A stretch of 64,000 bases of DNA, taken from assembly GCA_028768525.1 (NCBI GenBank), contig CP054837.1, positions 4,398,001 through 4,462,000 on the forward strand. The letters are read 5' to 3'. Source of the stretch: Desulfobacter sp. GTDB taxonomy: Bacteria; Desulfobacterota; Desulfobacteria; Desulfobacterales; Desulfobacteraceae. Of this stretch, positions 16,354-25,679 are shown one piece after another. The notes beneath the pieces were generated by a model. It was not told the origin of the DNA. It ran no database searches and saw only the letters and a list, made by a program, of their open reading frames with translations. Each line of letters starts with the position of its first letter. The stretch's first letter is position 1. Position numbers and translations under genes: made by a program.

Positions 16354-18312
16354 TTACGCTCCTTTCACCGTATAAAATTCAATGGTGGTGTTCACCGTGG
16401 TGGACTGGCCGTCCTGGTACTGGAAGCTGGCCGTCACCTCTTTGGTACTTATGCTTGTATCGTAGAGGGCCTCGTAAAGGTCCTGGTACCGTTCCCGGAC
16501 GAATTTGCGGCGGATCTTGCCGGTTTTGGTCAGTTCTCCGTCATCCACGTCCAGAAGCTTGTATAGCAGGGCGAACCGATGGATTTTAAAATGCTCTTTT
16601 TCCGCCCGGCCGTTGACACCGAGGATTTCCTCCATGATGAGGTCGGCCACCTCTTTTTTTGCCGAAAGATCCATGTAGGTGGTATAGGAGATCCCCCTGT
16701 CCTCGGCCCATTTTCCCACAACAATGGGATCGATGTTGATGAGGCAGGAGATATAATCTTCTTGATTGCCGTAGATCACCGCCTCCTTGATATAGGGGGA
16801 GAATTTCAGGGCGTTTTCCAGGAACATGGGGGAGAACATCTCCCCCTGGTTGTTGTGCATGACATCGGAGAGGCGGTCGATGACCACCAGGTGCCCCTGG
16901 TCGTCTATGAATCCGGCGTCCCCGGAGTGGAGCCATCCTCCTTCCAGCAGCTCTTCGCTTTTTTCCGGCAGTTCGTAGTAGCCCGGGGAGACCGAGGCGG
17001 ACCGGGAGAGGATCTCTCCGTCTTCGGCGATTTTACACTCCGTGCCCGGCAGGGGCTTGCCCACGGTGTCCGGCCTTACATCCCCGTCCCGGTGCATATA
17101 GGCGATGCCGGTGATCTCGGTCTGGCCGTAGATCTGTTTGAGGTTGACCCCGATGGCCTGGTAGAAGGTGAACAATTCGGGGCCCAGGGCGGCCCCGCCG
17201 GTATAGGCCCGCCGCAGCCGCAGCAGGCCGATCTGGTTGACCAGGGGGCGGAAAATGATCTGCCGGCCCAGCCAGGCCTTGAATTTAAGCCCGAGGGGCA
17301 TGGTTTTACCGCTCATGCGGTAATCTGCCGCTTCCAGCCCCACTTTAATGAAGTAATTGTACATGAGCTGGTTGAACCAGTAGGACTGGTCTATTTTCAG
17401 CCAGATTTCGCTGCGGATGGTTTCGTATATCCGGGGGGCGCCGAACATGAAATGGGGGCCGATCTCCTTGAGGTCGGCCATATTGGTTTCCACGGATTCC
17501 GGGAAATTGATGCAGATCCCCGTGGCCATGGCCACCCCGAAGGAGTTCATCTGTTCCCCGATCCAGGCGAAGGGCAGGAAGGAAACATATTCGTCCGTGG
17601 GGGAAAGCGGATCCACATCCGTGATCCTTACCCCCATATTAATATAGTTGCGGTGGGTCATCATGGTGCCCTTGGGCAGACCGGTGGTCCCTGAGGTCAG
17701 GCAGAGGTGGCAGACATCATCGGGGCTCCCCTGGTCCACCAGTTCTTCGAAGATATCCGGCGCCTGCCCATGGGCGGCCTCTCCCAGTTTATACAATTCC
17801 TTTATGTCCACGAACCAGTCGTCGGAATAATAGTTTCTCATGCCCCTGGGGTCTTCAAAGATCACCTTTTTCACCAGGGGGATATCTTTTCTCACATCCA
17901 GTACTTTGTCCACCTGTTCCTGGTTGTCGCAGAATACGGCGGAGACCTTCAGATACTGGAGAATCTGGGCAATTTCGTGGGGCATGGATGTCTGGTAGAT
18001 GCCTGCGGAAATGGCCCCAACCGCATGGGCCCCGATGGCGATGAAAAGCAGTTCCGGAATGTTGTCTGAGATAATGGCAATGGTATCTCCCTTGCCCAGC
18101 CCCAGTTCCCTCAGGCCCAGGGCGGTTTTCCGGACATGGGCGTAATACTCCTTCCAGGTATAGGTGTTCCAGATGCCGAAATCCTTTTCCCTGAGGGCCG
18201 GGCGGTCCGGGCTGGTATTTACCCGCCAGCGGAGCAACTGGGGGATGGAATAGTCAAGCAGGTGGTCCCGATCCGTATTCATCTGTTCCGTATTGGTGGA
18301 TCTGTCACTCAT
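16354..18312 (-). CDS. Long-chain acyl-CoA synthetase (FadD15-type AMP-binding enzyme)
   Basis: 652 residues. Adenylation motifs are complete: LTSGTTGLPKGTMMTH (A3), IYGQTEITG (A5), LHSGDAGFIDDQGHL (A7), VIDRLSDVMHNNQGE (A8) and the catalytic lysine in LTKTGKIRRKFV (A10). It activates a carboxylic acid with ATP and CoA, probably at the cytoplasmic membrane face. It lies between livG and livH with gaps of three and zero bases, so it is an integral part of the transporter operon, suggesting that the imported substrate is activated on entry (vectorial acylation). Chain length cannot be deduced. Confidence 0.88.
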   Translation of the reverse strand: MSDRSTNTEQMNTDRDHLLDYSIPQLLRWRVNTSPDRPALREKDFGIWNTYTWKEYYAHVRKTALGLRELGLGKGDTIAIISDNIPELLFIAIGAHAVGAISAGIYQTSMPHEIAQILQYLKVSAVFCDNQEQVDKVLDVRKDIPLVKKVIFEDPRGMRNYYSDDWFVDIKELYKLGEAAHGQAPDIFEELVDQGSPDDVCHLCLTSGTTGLPKGTMMTHRNYINMGVRITDVDPLSPTDEYVSFLPFAWIGEQMNSFGVAMATGICINFPESVETNMADLKEIGPHFMFGAPRIYETIRSEIWLKIDQSYWFNQLMYNYFIKVGLEAADYRMSGKTMPLGLKFKAWLGRQIIFRPLVNQIGLLRLRRAYTGGAALGPELFTFYQAIGVNLKQIYGQTEITGIAYMHRDGDVRPDTVGKPLPGTECKIAEDGEILSRSASVSPGYYELPEKSEELLEGGWLHSGDAGFIDDQGHLVVIDRLSDVMHNNQGEMFSPMFLENALKFSPYIKEAVIYGNQEDYISCLINIDPIVVGKWAEDRGISYTTYMDLSAKKEVADLIMEEILGVNGRAEKEHFKIHRFALLYKLLDVDDGELTKTGKIRRKFVRERYQDLYEALYDTSISTKEVTASFQYQDGQSTTVNTTIEFYTVKGA

Positions 18313-18315
18313 GGG

Positions 18316-19077
18316 CTAGTCCTCTCCGATATAGGCTTCAATTACTTTGGGATTCTGGGAGACTTCTTCCGGGGTGCCGGAACCGATGACCTGGCCGAAG
18401 TCCAGGACATAGATCCGGTCGGAGATATCCATGACCACCCCCAGGTCGTGTTCCACCAGGACCACGGTGATATTCCGTTCCTTCTGGATGTCCATGACAA
18501 ACCGGACAATGTCCTCTTTTTCCTCAATGTTCATCCCGGCCATGGGCTCGTCCAGCAGCAGAATATCCGGGGCCAGGGTCAGGGCCCTGGCCACCTCTAC
18601 CTTTTTCTGGATGCCGTAGCTCAGGTTGCCCACCAGGCTTTTGCGGTAGGGCTCCAGTTCCATGAAGTCGATGACATCCTCCACATAGGCCCGGTTTTCC
18701 GCCTCAATGCGGGAGGCTTTTCCGTAGAAAAAGAGGGCATGGAGAAAGGAATACTTCAGGTTTTGGTGCCGGGCCAGCAGCAAATTGTCCAGCACCGTCA
18801 GGCCGGAAAAGAGTTCCAGGTTCTGGAAGGCCCGGGCGATGCCCATGTTGGAGACCTGGTGGGGGGAGGCGTGGGACAGGTCCTTTCCCTTGTAGGAGAT
18901 CTCCCCGTGGGTGGGGTGGTAAAAGCCCGAGATGCAGTTGAGCATGCTGGTTTTTCCGGCCCCGTTGGGCCCGATGATGGAGGTGATGAGCCCCGGTTCA
19001 ATGGTCATGTCCACATCCGCCAGGGCCTTGAGCCCGCCGAAGGAGAGGGTGACATCTGAAATAATGAGTTCTGTCAT
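18316..19077 (-). CDS. livG: ABC transporter ATP-binding protein LivG
   Basis: 253 residues. Walker A IGPNGAGKTSMLN, signature LSYGIQKKVEVAR, Walker B ILLLDEPMAGMN and the H-loop VLVEHDLGVVMD. The MNIEEKEDI segment after Walker B and the C-terminal EAYIGED are typical of LivG. It forms a heterodimer with LivF. Its stop lies three bases before the acyl-CoA synthetase start. Confidence 0.9.
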   Translation of the reverse strand: MTELIISDVTLSFGGLKALADVDMTIEPGLITSIIGPNGAGKTSMLNCISGFYHPTHGEISYKGKDLSHASPHQVSNMGIARAFQNLELFSGLTVLDNLLLARHQNLKYSFLHALFFYGKASRIEAENRAYVEDVIDFMELEPYRKSLVGNLSYGIQKKVEVARALTLAPDILLLDEPMAGMNIEEKEDIVRFVMDIQKERNITVVLVEHDLGVVMDISDRIYVLDFGQVIGSGTPEEVSQNPKVIEAYIGED

Positions 19078-19206
19078 GGCACGTCCATAGGTTTAGGGTT
19101 GGGGCAGGGGATATCCATCGCACCTGCCGGGACAAATGTATCAAGTAAAAAAAAGCGTGAGCAGCGAGGTCAGTTGTGGGAGCGAGCAGGGCAGCCGCTT
19201 TTTGTC

Positions 19207-20712
19207 TTAACCGTAGAGTTCTTTTACCTTGGCCCGGTCTATACTGCCGTCTTCGGCCAGGGGCATCTCATCAATAAATTCAACGTACCTGGGTTTTTTA
19301 TATCCGGCGATGAGGGTGCCTGTGAAGGCGATCAGCTCATCTTTATCCAGGGATGTGCCCGGAACTAGGGTGCACACGGCCTTTATCCCTTCCCCGAATT
19401 TGGGGTCGGGCACGCCGAATACGCAGACCTTGTCCACGGCGTCGTGGGTCACCACGGCCTTTTCCACCTCTGCGGGAAATACGTTTTCCCCGCCGGGCTT
19501 GATCAGTTCCTTTTCGGCTTTTCTGCCTTTGAAAAAGAGGAAGCCCTTATCATCGATCAGGCCCATGTCACCGGTGTGGTGCCATCCCTGCCTGAAGGTA
19601 AATGCATTGAGGTCGTCGGCGTTCCAGTATCCTTGGAAAACCAGAGGGCCTTTGACCAGGATTTCTCCCACATTGCAAGACGGGAGAATATTGTCGTGGT
19701 CGTCGGCTATGGCGATTCTGGCCAGGGGGGAGATCTCCCCGGCAGAACCAGGGTTTTTAAAGTACTCTGAAAAAGTGATCAGACCTGAGGTCTCGGTCTG
19801 GCCGTACATGGTCCAGAATTTAGACGGGGTGGCCGCCTCCCATTTCTTTACCGTGTCCGGGATTTCCAGTCCGGCAGCTATTTCAAGGCTGGACAGGTCA
19901 TATCCTTTTTCCTGGCTGATGAGGTCGAGAATATTGGTTAATATGGGGGGGAAGGAACCGAAAATGGTGATTTTCTGTTCCTGGATGAAGTCTAGGCATT
20001 TTGCCGGGTCAAATTTTTCAACAATGACGTTTTTGCCCCCGGCCATGAACATACCGATTCCGAAATTCACCCCCATGATGTGGAAGAGGGGGAGAATGTT
20101 CAGGTAGGCCTTGGAGGGATCCAGGCCAAAGGTATGGATGATCTGCAGGTTGGCCAGAATGATGTTTTCCTGGCTCAGCACAGCGCCCCGGGGCTTTCCC
20201 TGGACGGCTGCGGTGTGGATGATTATATACGGGGCATTGGGATCTGCCTGGTCGGCCAGGCCCTGATCCGCTGCTGTATTTTCCGGATATAGGCGGTCCG
20301 TATCTTTGCCGATGACAAAGCAGTGCTCAAGGGAATCGCTGCCGGCCGCAAGTGTTTCTGCCTGGGCTTCCATTTCTGCGTCGCAGATGAGCACGCTGGG
20401 GGTGGTGTCTTCGATGATATGGGCCATTTCTTCGGGGCTCAGCCGCCGGTTGACGAGTACCAGGCAGAGGTTCAGGGCCGAGGCGGCACCGAAGAGTTCA
20501 AAGAAAATGGGATGGTTCTTGGCCAGTACGGCCACCCGGGCGTTGGGGGAAAGGTTAAGGGCTGCCAGCCCTGCGGTCAGTGCGCAGGTACGGGCAAACA
20601 GGGCCTGGAAACTGATGTTTTTGCCGTCCCAGTGGAGGGCGGCGGCATTTTTATGCTGTAAAGCGTTTTTCTGGAAAAAGTCAAACAAGGTCAGGCCGTG
20701 CAGGTTGTTCAT
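19207..20712 (-). CDS. Divergent acyl-CoA ligase (AMP-binding)
   Basis: 501 residues with the ANL fold: FWTMYGQTETSG (A5), HHTGDMGLIDDKGFLFF (A7), KGRKAEKELIKPGGENVFP (A8). Two core motifs are abnormal. The glycine-rich A3 loop reads HTAAVQGKPRGAVLS and lacks the SGTTG core, and the C-terminal A10 motif reads LAEDGSIDRAK, with Ser where the adenylation lysine of TGK should be. It is the first gene of the transporter cluster, about 130 bp upstream of livG. It may be a ligase with altered mechanism or a non-catalytic acyl-binding partner. Confidence 0.8.
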   Translation of the reverse strand: MNNLHGLTLFDFFQKNALQHKNAAALHWDGKNISFQALFARTCALTAGLAALNLSPNARVAVLAKNHPIFFELFGAASALNLCLVLVNRRLSPEEMAHIIEDTTPSVLICDAEMEAQAETLAAGSDSLEHCFVIGKDTDRLYPENTAADQGLADQADPNAPYIIIHTAAVQGKPRGAVLSQENIILANLQIIHTFGLDPSKAYLNILPLFHIMGVNFGIGMFMAGGKNVIVEKFDPAKCLDFIQEQKITIFGSFPPILTNILDLISQEKGYDLSSLEIAAGLEIPDTVKKWEAATPSKFWTMYGQTETSGLITFSEYFKNPGSAGEISPLARIAIADDHDNILPSCNVGEILVKGPLVFQGYWNADDLNAFTFRQGWHHTGDMGLIDDKGFLFFKGRKAEKELIKPGGENVFPAEVEKAVVTHDAVDKVCVFGVPDPKFGEGIKAVCTLVPGTSLDKDELIAFTGTLIAGYKKPRYVEFIDEMPLAEDGSIDRAKVKELYG

Positions 20713-20861
20713 GAACCATTCCTTTCCGGGTTTGTTAAACTTTTGGTGCTTGCGGTATTGTGCAGGGCAGCTTCAACAGGGAATTCCGTTGCATACTGAG
20801 CCAGTGCTCGCTAATGTTTTAATTTTTGTCATAAAGGCCGGGGGCTTGTCAAGCACCCTTT

Positions 20862-23216
20862 TTATTTTTTTCCATTGGGGAAATAGACTGAAAAACTGGT
20901 ATGCCCCGAGTTGAGACAATCGGTCTGTGAACTGCAGAACCGGCATTTCATGATATCGCCGGGGCAGGGTTCGTCGTTTGCGACCAGGTACCGGCACCGG
21001 CGGGAGGCAAGCTCAATGGTGAATCCCAGGCGGCCGGCAAAAAGTTTCATGCGCAGCAACTCCGCCCCCTTGCCCCCGGCACCGAATTCAAAGGGGGTTT
21101 TGGTGGAGTAAAGCAGGGTGTCCTGGGTGGAGAAAAATCCTTCAAATACCCTTTTCTGGTGGTCCGGTTCAATGCCCACCCCGAAGTCTTTCACCTCAAA
21201 CACCAGCCCGCCGCCCGTTGCCCTGGCCAGGATGTCGATCCGTCCCTGGTCCGGGGTGTTCTCAATGGCGTTTTTAATCAGCCCCTCGATGATTTTCGCG
21301 GCCACATCCGGGGGCAGTTTGATATCGGGCAGCCCGTCGGGGACATCATGGATGATCTCCAGGCGCCGGAAATGGAATTTTGGCACCATGGCGGCATAGA
21401 CATCAGCAAAGACCTGTTTGAAGTCAATGATTTTCAGCCGCATGGATCTTGGGCCGAATTCCCTGTCAATGAGGGCGCCCACGGATTGAATCAGATGATC
21501 CGGTGCCAGTATGCCCTGGTCCAGGCAGGTTTCGATAAGGGTTTCCAGTTCATCCTGGCAGGCCTCCAGCATTTTGATGAGCATCTGCCGGGTATGGTAG
21601 GCACCGGTCTCCATGATGTCGGCGGTTTCCGCCTGGATATCCACGATGCGGTCCAGGTTCCGTTCGATGCGGTTGAGGGTGGAGTCCAGCTTGACATTGG
21701 GGATGGCCTCTATTTTTTTGCGCAGGATTTGCAGCGACCCTGTCAGGATGGCCACCGGGGTTTTCAGCTCATGGGAGAGGTGGTTGATGGCCTTCCCCTT
21801 GGCCCGGTTCATGGACGCCACATCCCGGTAGGCCTCTTTCAGGGCATCGGAGAACCTGGCGTTTTCAATGGAGATGGCCACTGTGCCGGCGATCATGGTC
21901 ATCAGTTCCATATCGTTGTCGTCAAAAAGGTTCTGTTTTTTGTTTATGGCGCAGAGTACGCCGATGATCCGGCTGTCGCTGCGGATGGGCATGGAAAGGA
22001 TGCTCCGGGTCCGGTAACCCATCTTTTTATCCCGCTCCGGGTATTGGGCGGCCAGGTCCTCTGCATTGTTGGTCACTGCGGGCTCGCCGGTTTTTACCAC
22101 CTGCCCGGCAAAAACCTCATCCAGGCTGAACCGGATTTCCCTGGCCCGGCGCTCCGTGGACAGATCGTCGTAGGCGGCGCCCAGAAAGAAAAGATCCGAT
22201 TTGATTTCGTCGTAGAGGAGGACGACCGCCCCCTCTGCCTTGAGCAGATCCTTGACCTCCCGGGAGATATAGTTCATCAGGTCTTCCAGGTCCGGATATT
22301 CGGGCAGGGCGGCCGAGATCCGCATGATGGTCTTATTGTTGGCGGCCAGCCGCTTTTCCTCTGTGACATCCCTGATGATGACAAAGGTTTCCCCGGTCTT
22401 TTCACGGGCGGGGGTGTCGGCCCAGATGATCACGTCCCGGACGGCGCCGTCCTTGGTGAGCCGCTGGGTTTCATACCGGGTGAGCTTCTTGGTGTGGCGG
22501 AACCGGTGGAGCACCTCATGGGTTTCCTCTTTCAGATCCGGGGGGACGAAATCCAGGAGAGTGCCTTTGATTTCATCCATGTCCCATCCGAATACCTTTG
22601 TGAATGCAGGATTTATATAGGAAACCCTTCCCTTGTCCCCGTATACGATGATGGGATAGGGAATGAATTCCAGGATGTTCCTATAGGTGGTGTAGAGTTC
22701 ACGGAGCCGGTGTTCCTGGAGCTTTTCCTGGGTGACATCCTGGAGGGTTTCCACGGCCCCGGCCATCTCGCCATTGCTGCCGTTGAAGGGGGAGGCGGTA
22801 AAATAGAGCCATTTGCCCTCCGGGGAAAGATCCGGGAAAAAGTCGGTGGCTGCGAACCGGTCCAGGGATTTGGGGGAGCGGTTGTATTTTACCCCGTAGT
22901 GCTCGATAATCTCATTGTCCGAGGAGTTGTCGATGATGAGGTCGGCCATTACCGGCCGGGGATTGCCGTAAAAGGCCTTCCACTGCTCCCGGGTGCCCAG
23001 CATCTGTCTGCTGTCCAGCCCGGCCAGTTCCTCCAGAGCCTGGTTGAAATGGGTGATTTTATGGTCTTTGTCCAGGACAAATATGGGAATGGGGGCTTTG
23101 AATATAATTTTGTTGAGGATGAGATTCTCTTCCTTGAGGCGGCGAATTTCTTCTTTTAATTCGCCAATTTCCTTTTCCGGCCCATTTTCCGGCAGATTTT
23201 CGGGGTTCCGGCCCAT
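20862..23216 (-). CDS. Sensor histidine kinase, PAS-PAS-GAF, with Cys-rich insert
   Basis: 784 residues without membrane segments. A coiled coil (about 15-40), two PAS domains (about 40-180 and 190-305), a GAF domain (about 325-480), HisKA with the phospho-acceptor in NHLSHELKTPVAIL, and HATPase_c with IKNAIENTP (N box) and VKDFGVGIEPD (G1). Between the G2 region (GAGGKGAELLRMKLFAGRLG) and the last strand lies a cysteine cluster, CRYLVANDEPC then CRFCSSQTDC, with five Cys in about 30 residues. It lies divergent from another kinase gene, 78 bp apart. A cytoplasmic redox or metal input is plausible. Confidence 0.88.
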   Translation of the reverse strand: MGRNPENLPENGPEKEIGELKEEIRRLKEENLILNKIIFKAPIPIFVLDKDHKITHFNQALEELAGLDSRQMLGTREQWKAFYGNPRPVMADLIIDNSSDNEIIEHYGVKYNRSPKSLDRFAATDFFPDLSPEGKWLYFTASPFNGSNGEMAGAVETLQDVTQEKLQEHRLRELYTTYRNILEFIPYPIIVYGDKGRVSYINPAFTKVFGWDMDEIKGTLLDFVPPDLKEETHEVLHRFRHTKKLTRYETQRLTKDGAVRDVIIWADTPAREKTGETFVIIRDVTEEKRLAANNKTIMRISAALPEYPDLEDLMNYISREVKDLLKAEGAVVLLYDEIKSDLFFLGAAYDDLSTERRAREIRFSLDEVFAGQVVKTGEPAVTNNAEDLAAQYPERDKKMGYRTRSILSMPIRSDSRIIGVLCAINKKQNLFDDNDMELMTMIAGTVAISIENARFSDALKEAYRDVASMNRAKGKAINHLSHELKTPVAILTGSLQILRKKIEAIPNVKLDSTLNRIERNLDRIVDIQAETADIMETGAYHTRQMLIKMLEACQDELETLIETCLDQGILAPDHLIQSVGALIDREFGPRSMRLKIIDFKQVFADVYAAMVPKFHFRRLEIIHDVPDGLPDIKLPPDVAAKIIEGLIKNAIENTPDQGRIDILARATGGGLVFEVKDFGVGIEPDHQKRVFEGFFSTQDTLLYSTKTPFEFGAGGKGAELLRMKLFAGRLGFTIELASRRCRYLVANDEPCPGDIMKCRFCSSQTDCLNSGHTSFSVYFPNGKK

Positions 23217-23294
23217 AAAAACTCCAAAAGACTTTACAAGGGTTGGATATCCTGTATATAACCAAAAAAAATAATTGCCACCACTATAGAAACC

Positions 23295-24074
23295 ATGGGG
23301 ATAAATTTCAAGGGTTTAGTTGCTATGGCGGAGAACTCCATCAAAACCGAAATCCTGATCCACGATTTAAAAGTACCTGTTTCAGTCATTGATGCCGGTG
23401 CCAAATCGCTGCTCAACCGCCAGGACCGGTACGGCCCCCTGACGGCTAAGCAGGAGAAGGTGCTCAAACGGATTATCCGCAATACCCTGACCACCCAGCG
23501 CCTGGTCAACGATATGCTGGAACTGGGCCGATCCAGGGAAGGGGTGGTCAATCTCACGGAGTTCTCTGTGGCCGAACTGGTGGGAGAGGTGCTGGTGGAA
23601 ATTTTCGACCTGGCCAACCCGCCACTGGCGGAACAGGTGAAAAAAATCCAGGGGTATGACAGCCTGGCGGACCTGCTGGCCACCCATGGGTTTATTGTGA
23701 TGGTGGGAGCGGAAACCTGGCGCACCAGTGTCTGTCTGGACAAGGCCAAGGTAAAGCAGATTTTAAGGAACCTGGTGACCAATGCATTTAAACACCGGAA
23801 CCAGCTGGTTGACATTCAGGCCACTCTGGACGGGCCCCATCTGGTCCTCAGGGTCAAGGACGACGGCAGGGGCATCCCGGCGTCGGAACATAAAAAGATA
23901 TTTGAGACCTATTTTACCACGGGCGGTTCCCTTGAAAACGCCATCAACAGCCATGGCCTTGGGCTTGCCGGCGTCATGGTCCTGCTCCGGGACATGGGCG
24001 GTACCCTTGCCCTGGATTCAGAGGACGGGCAGGGTGCTGAATTTACCGTACATATCCCCCTTAACCAAAATTAA
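23295..24074 (+). CDS. Sensor-less cytoplasmic histidine kinase
   Basis: 259 residues consisting only of HisKA and HATPase_c domains. The phospho-acceptor His is in LIHDLKVPVSVID; N box LRNLVTNAFKHRNQ; G1 VKDDGRGIPASE; G2 NSHGLGLAGVMVLL. No transmembrane or PAS region is present, so input must come from a partner. Neither ATG 23295 nor the in-frame ATG 23325 has a clear ribosome-binding site, so the start is uncertain. It converges with a receiver-protein gene 8 bp away, which may be its partner. Confidence 0.85.
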   Translation: MGINFKGLVAMAENSIKTEILIHDLKVPVSVIDAGAKSLLNRQDRYGPLTAKQEKVLKRIIRNTLTTQRLVNDMLELGRSREGVVNLTEFSVAELVGEVLVEIFDLANPPLAEQVKKIQGYDSLADLLATHGFIVMVGAETWRTSVCLDKAKVKQILRNLVTNAFKHRNQLVDIQATLDGPHLVLRVKDDGRGIPASEHKKIFETYFTTGGSLENAINSHGLGLAGVMVLLRDMGGTLALDSEDGQGAEFTVHIPLNQN

Positions 24075-24082
24075 TGCCCTGT

Positions 24083-24604
24083 TTACATTTTCTGGATGTC
24101 ATCCCTGGCCGCCATCTGTTTGTCGTCAAATTCGTCCCAGAATTCCCGGTCGCTTTTTCGCCAGCCTTCGCCGAATAATTTGTCAAACACCGGCTTGAGC
24201 AGGGAAAACCAGGTGACATTCGCTTTTTTTCCCTCTTTTCGTGCGGTGAGTACGTCGGAGACAAAAAGGGCGATGTCCACCATTTTGTCCTTGGGCACAT
24301 AGGCGTCCGCCCCCTTTTCAATGGAGGATTTGAGGTTGTCCGGCGTCAGGGCGTGGGCCGTGAGCATAATGGACGGGATATCCAGCTTTCGTGTGATTTT
24401 GAGAATGGAATGGCCCCGAACCCCCATGATATCCAGGATGGCGGCATCATATTCATTGTTTTTCAGGCAGGCAACCGCCTCCTCAAAGGACGATGCCGTA
24501 TCCACATCACACATATCCAGAAGTTCTTCCAGGGTTTCAAGGATGTCCGGCTCATCGTCCACCAGAAGCAGGCGTTTATGTTCAAGGGTTGAAAAGTGAT
24601 CCAC
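24083..24604 (-). CDS. Receiver-domain protein with conserved WF-LKP tail
   Basis: 173 residues: a single receiver domain (LLLVDDEPDILETLEELL, phospho-acceptor AILDIMGVRG, Lys in YVPKDK) followed by a 40-residue tail TWFSLLKPVFDKLFGEGW then DREFWDEFDD. The same tail ends the Usp-receiver protein at 11112-12008, and the receiver parts are also close (EEPD-ILE-T-EELLDMC). There is no effector domain. Position next to two histidine kinases suggests a phosphorelay role. Confidence 0.85.
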   Translation of the reverse strand: MDHFSTLEHKRLLLVDDEPDILETLEELLDMCDVDTASSFEEAVACLKNNEYDAAILDIMGVRGHSILKITRKLDIPSIMLTAHALTPDNLKSSIEKGADAYVPKDKMVDIALFVSDVLTARKEGKKANVTWFSLLKPVFDKLFGEGWRKSDREFWDEFDDKQMAARDDIQKM

Positions 24605-24683
24605 GGGCCCTCCCTTGTTGCAGGTTTGCCTTTAGTGTATGGGAATTACCCCAATAGTTCAATACAGATTGCATACCGGCGGG

Positions 24684-25544
24684 TCATGACTTCTGGTCCG
24701 CCAGTATGCCGGCAGCCGTCCGGATATGGTCATAAATGTCCATGGGGCCGGTTTGATTTTCTGTTGCAATGTCTTTGATGGTCTGGTTTTCACGGGCTTT
24801 CAGGCCCCTGTCGGCCAGGGTTCGTACCATTGCCTTCATGTTCAGGTTGTACTGGCTGCACAGGGCGGCCAGGGTCATATTGCCTGTTCCCGGGGGCGGC
24901 GAGCCGGGCAGTTTTATGGCGGTGCCGACCGGTACAACCGGCCGGGCGGTTTCCGGTTTCATGGCCAGATAAACCTTTTGGGGAGAGAGGGCGTTATTCC
25001 GGGCAATTTCGGAGAGCGTCTGTTCTTTGCCGGCGACTTTTATTCCCTTCTCCTTTAGCCGGGCCAGGGATTCCCCAAGGGGCAGGCCTGTTTTTTTTGC
25101 AAAGAGTTCCAGGGAGGAGAGTTCTGCATGTCCGTAGGGCGGTTCGCCATATTCCCTGGCGGCCTTGTCTTTGATTGATTCGCTGACCGACAGAATGCTT
25201 GAAAAAGGGGGAATCTCCGCATAGGTGCCCAGAACGACGACAATGGTGAGAATGAATGCGGCATTGAAGTCTGCAGTGAATATTTTTATCTGCCTGGCCT
25301 TGTCCTTGAGGTAGGTGAGGATGGGATTCCAATTGTAATAAATGTGCAGCCCCAGTGCCATGAGAAAAAGAATCCCGGTGTTGATGTGGATGTTGCCCCA
25401 TTGTTCCTTGGTCAGTCCCAGGAGTTTCCAGTCCGCCCAATAGGCGATCCGGCCCTGGGGGACGATATAAAGGATAAAACTGGTGATCACCATGACAATA
25501 AAGGCAAGGCCGGCGGTAAGAGAGGTGATGCGTCTTATTTTCAT
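24684..25544 (-). CDS. DUF4405-like membrane protein
   Basis: 286 residues. Three hydrophobic segments (about 8-30, 52-70, 92-110) carry histidines in the second one, GNIHINTGILFLMALGLHIYYNW, split at GNIHINTGILF and LGLHIYYNW, which recall the heme-ligating helices of the DUF4405/cytochrome b-like family. The remaining C-terminal 170 residues are soluble and contain two repeated-looking units with LSEIARNNAL and IKDIATENQT, each similar to small helix-turn-helix-like or SHOCT-style helices. Heme binding is inference. It stands alone between the receiver gene and the hutU promoter region. Confidence 0.6.
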   Translation of the reverse strand: MKIRRITSLTAGLAFIVMVITSFILYIVPQGRIAYWADWKLLGLTKEQWGNIHINTGILFLMALGLHIYYNWNPILTYLKDKARQIKIFTADFNAAFILTIVVVLGTYAEIPPFSSILSVSESIKDKAAREYGEPPYGHAELSSLELFAKKTGLPLGESLARLKEKGIKVAGKEQTLSEIARNNALSPQKVYLAMKPETARPVVPVGTAIKLPGSPPPGTGNMTLAALCSQYNLNMKAMVRTLADRGLKARENQTIKDIATENQTGPMDIYDHIRTAAGILADQKS

Positions 25545-25650
25545 TAATTTAATCCTTTGTCTTTGGTTTCGAATGGATTAAAGTGAATAGACGGTATTAT
25601 AAATTCAAATCATGGTGGAAATCAATATATTGTGAGGCATTTTATCTGTG

Positions 25651-25679
25651 TTGACATGGGTAATTGTCTGTTGTATAAG
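25651..25679 (+). promoter_or_regulatory. Sigma-70-type promoter of hutU
   Basis: A perfect -35 TTGACA at 25651-25656 and -10 TATAAG at 25674-25679 with a 17-base spacer. The expected start is near 25686, about 60 bases before the hutU ATG. Confidence 0.8.

Noticed and set aside
21159..23159. 666-codon plus-strand frame opposite the PAS-GAF kinase
   Set aside because: A mirror frame produced by GC-rich codon bias; the translation is Gly/His/Val-rich with no domain, while the minus strand has a complete kinase.
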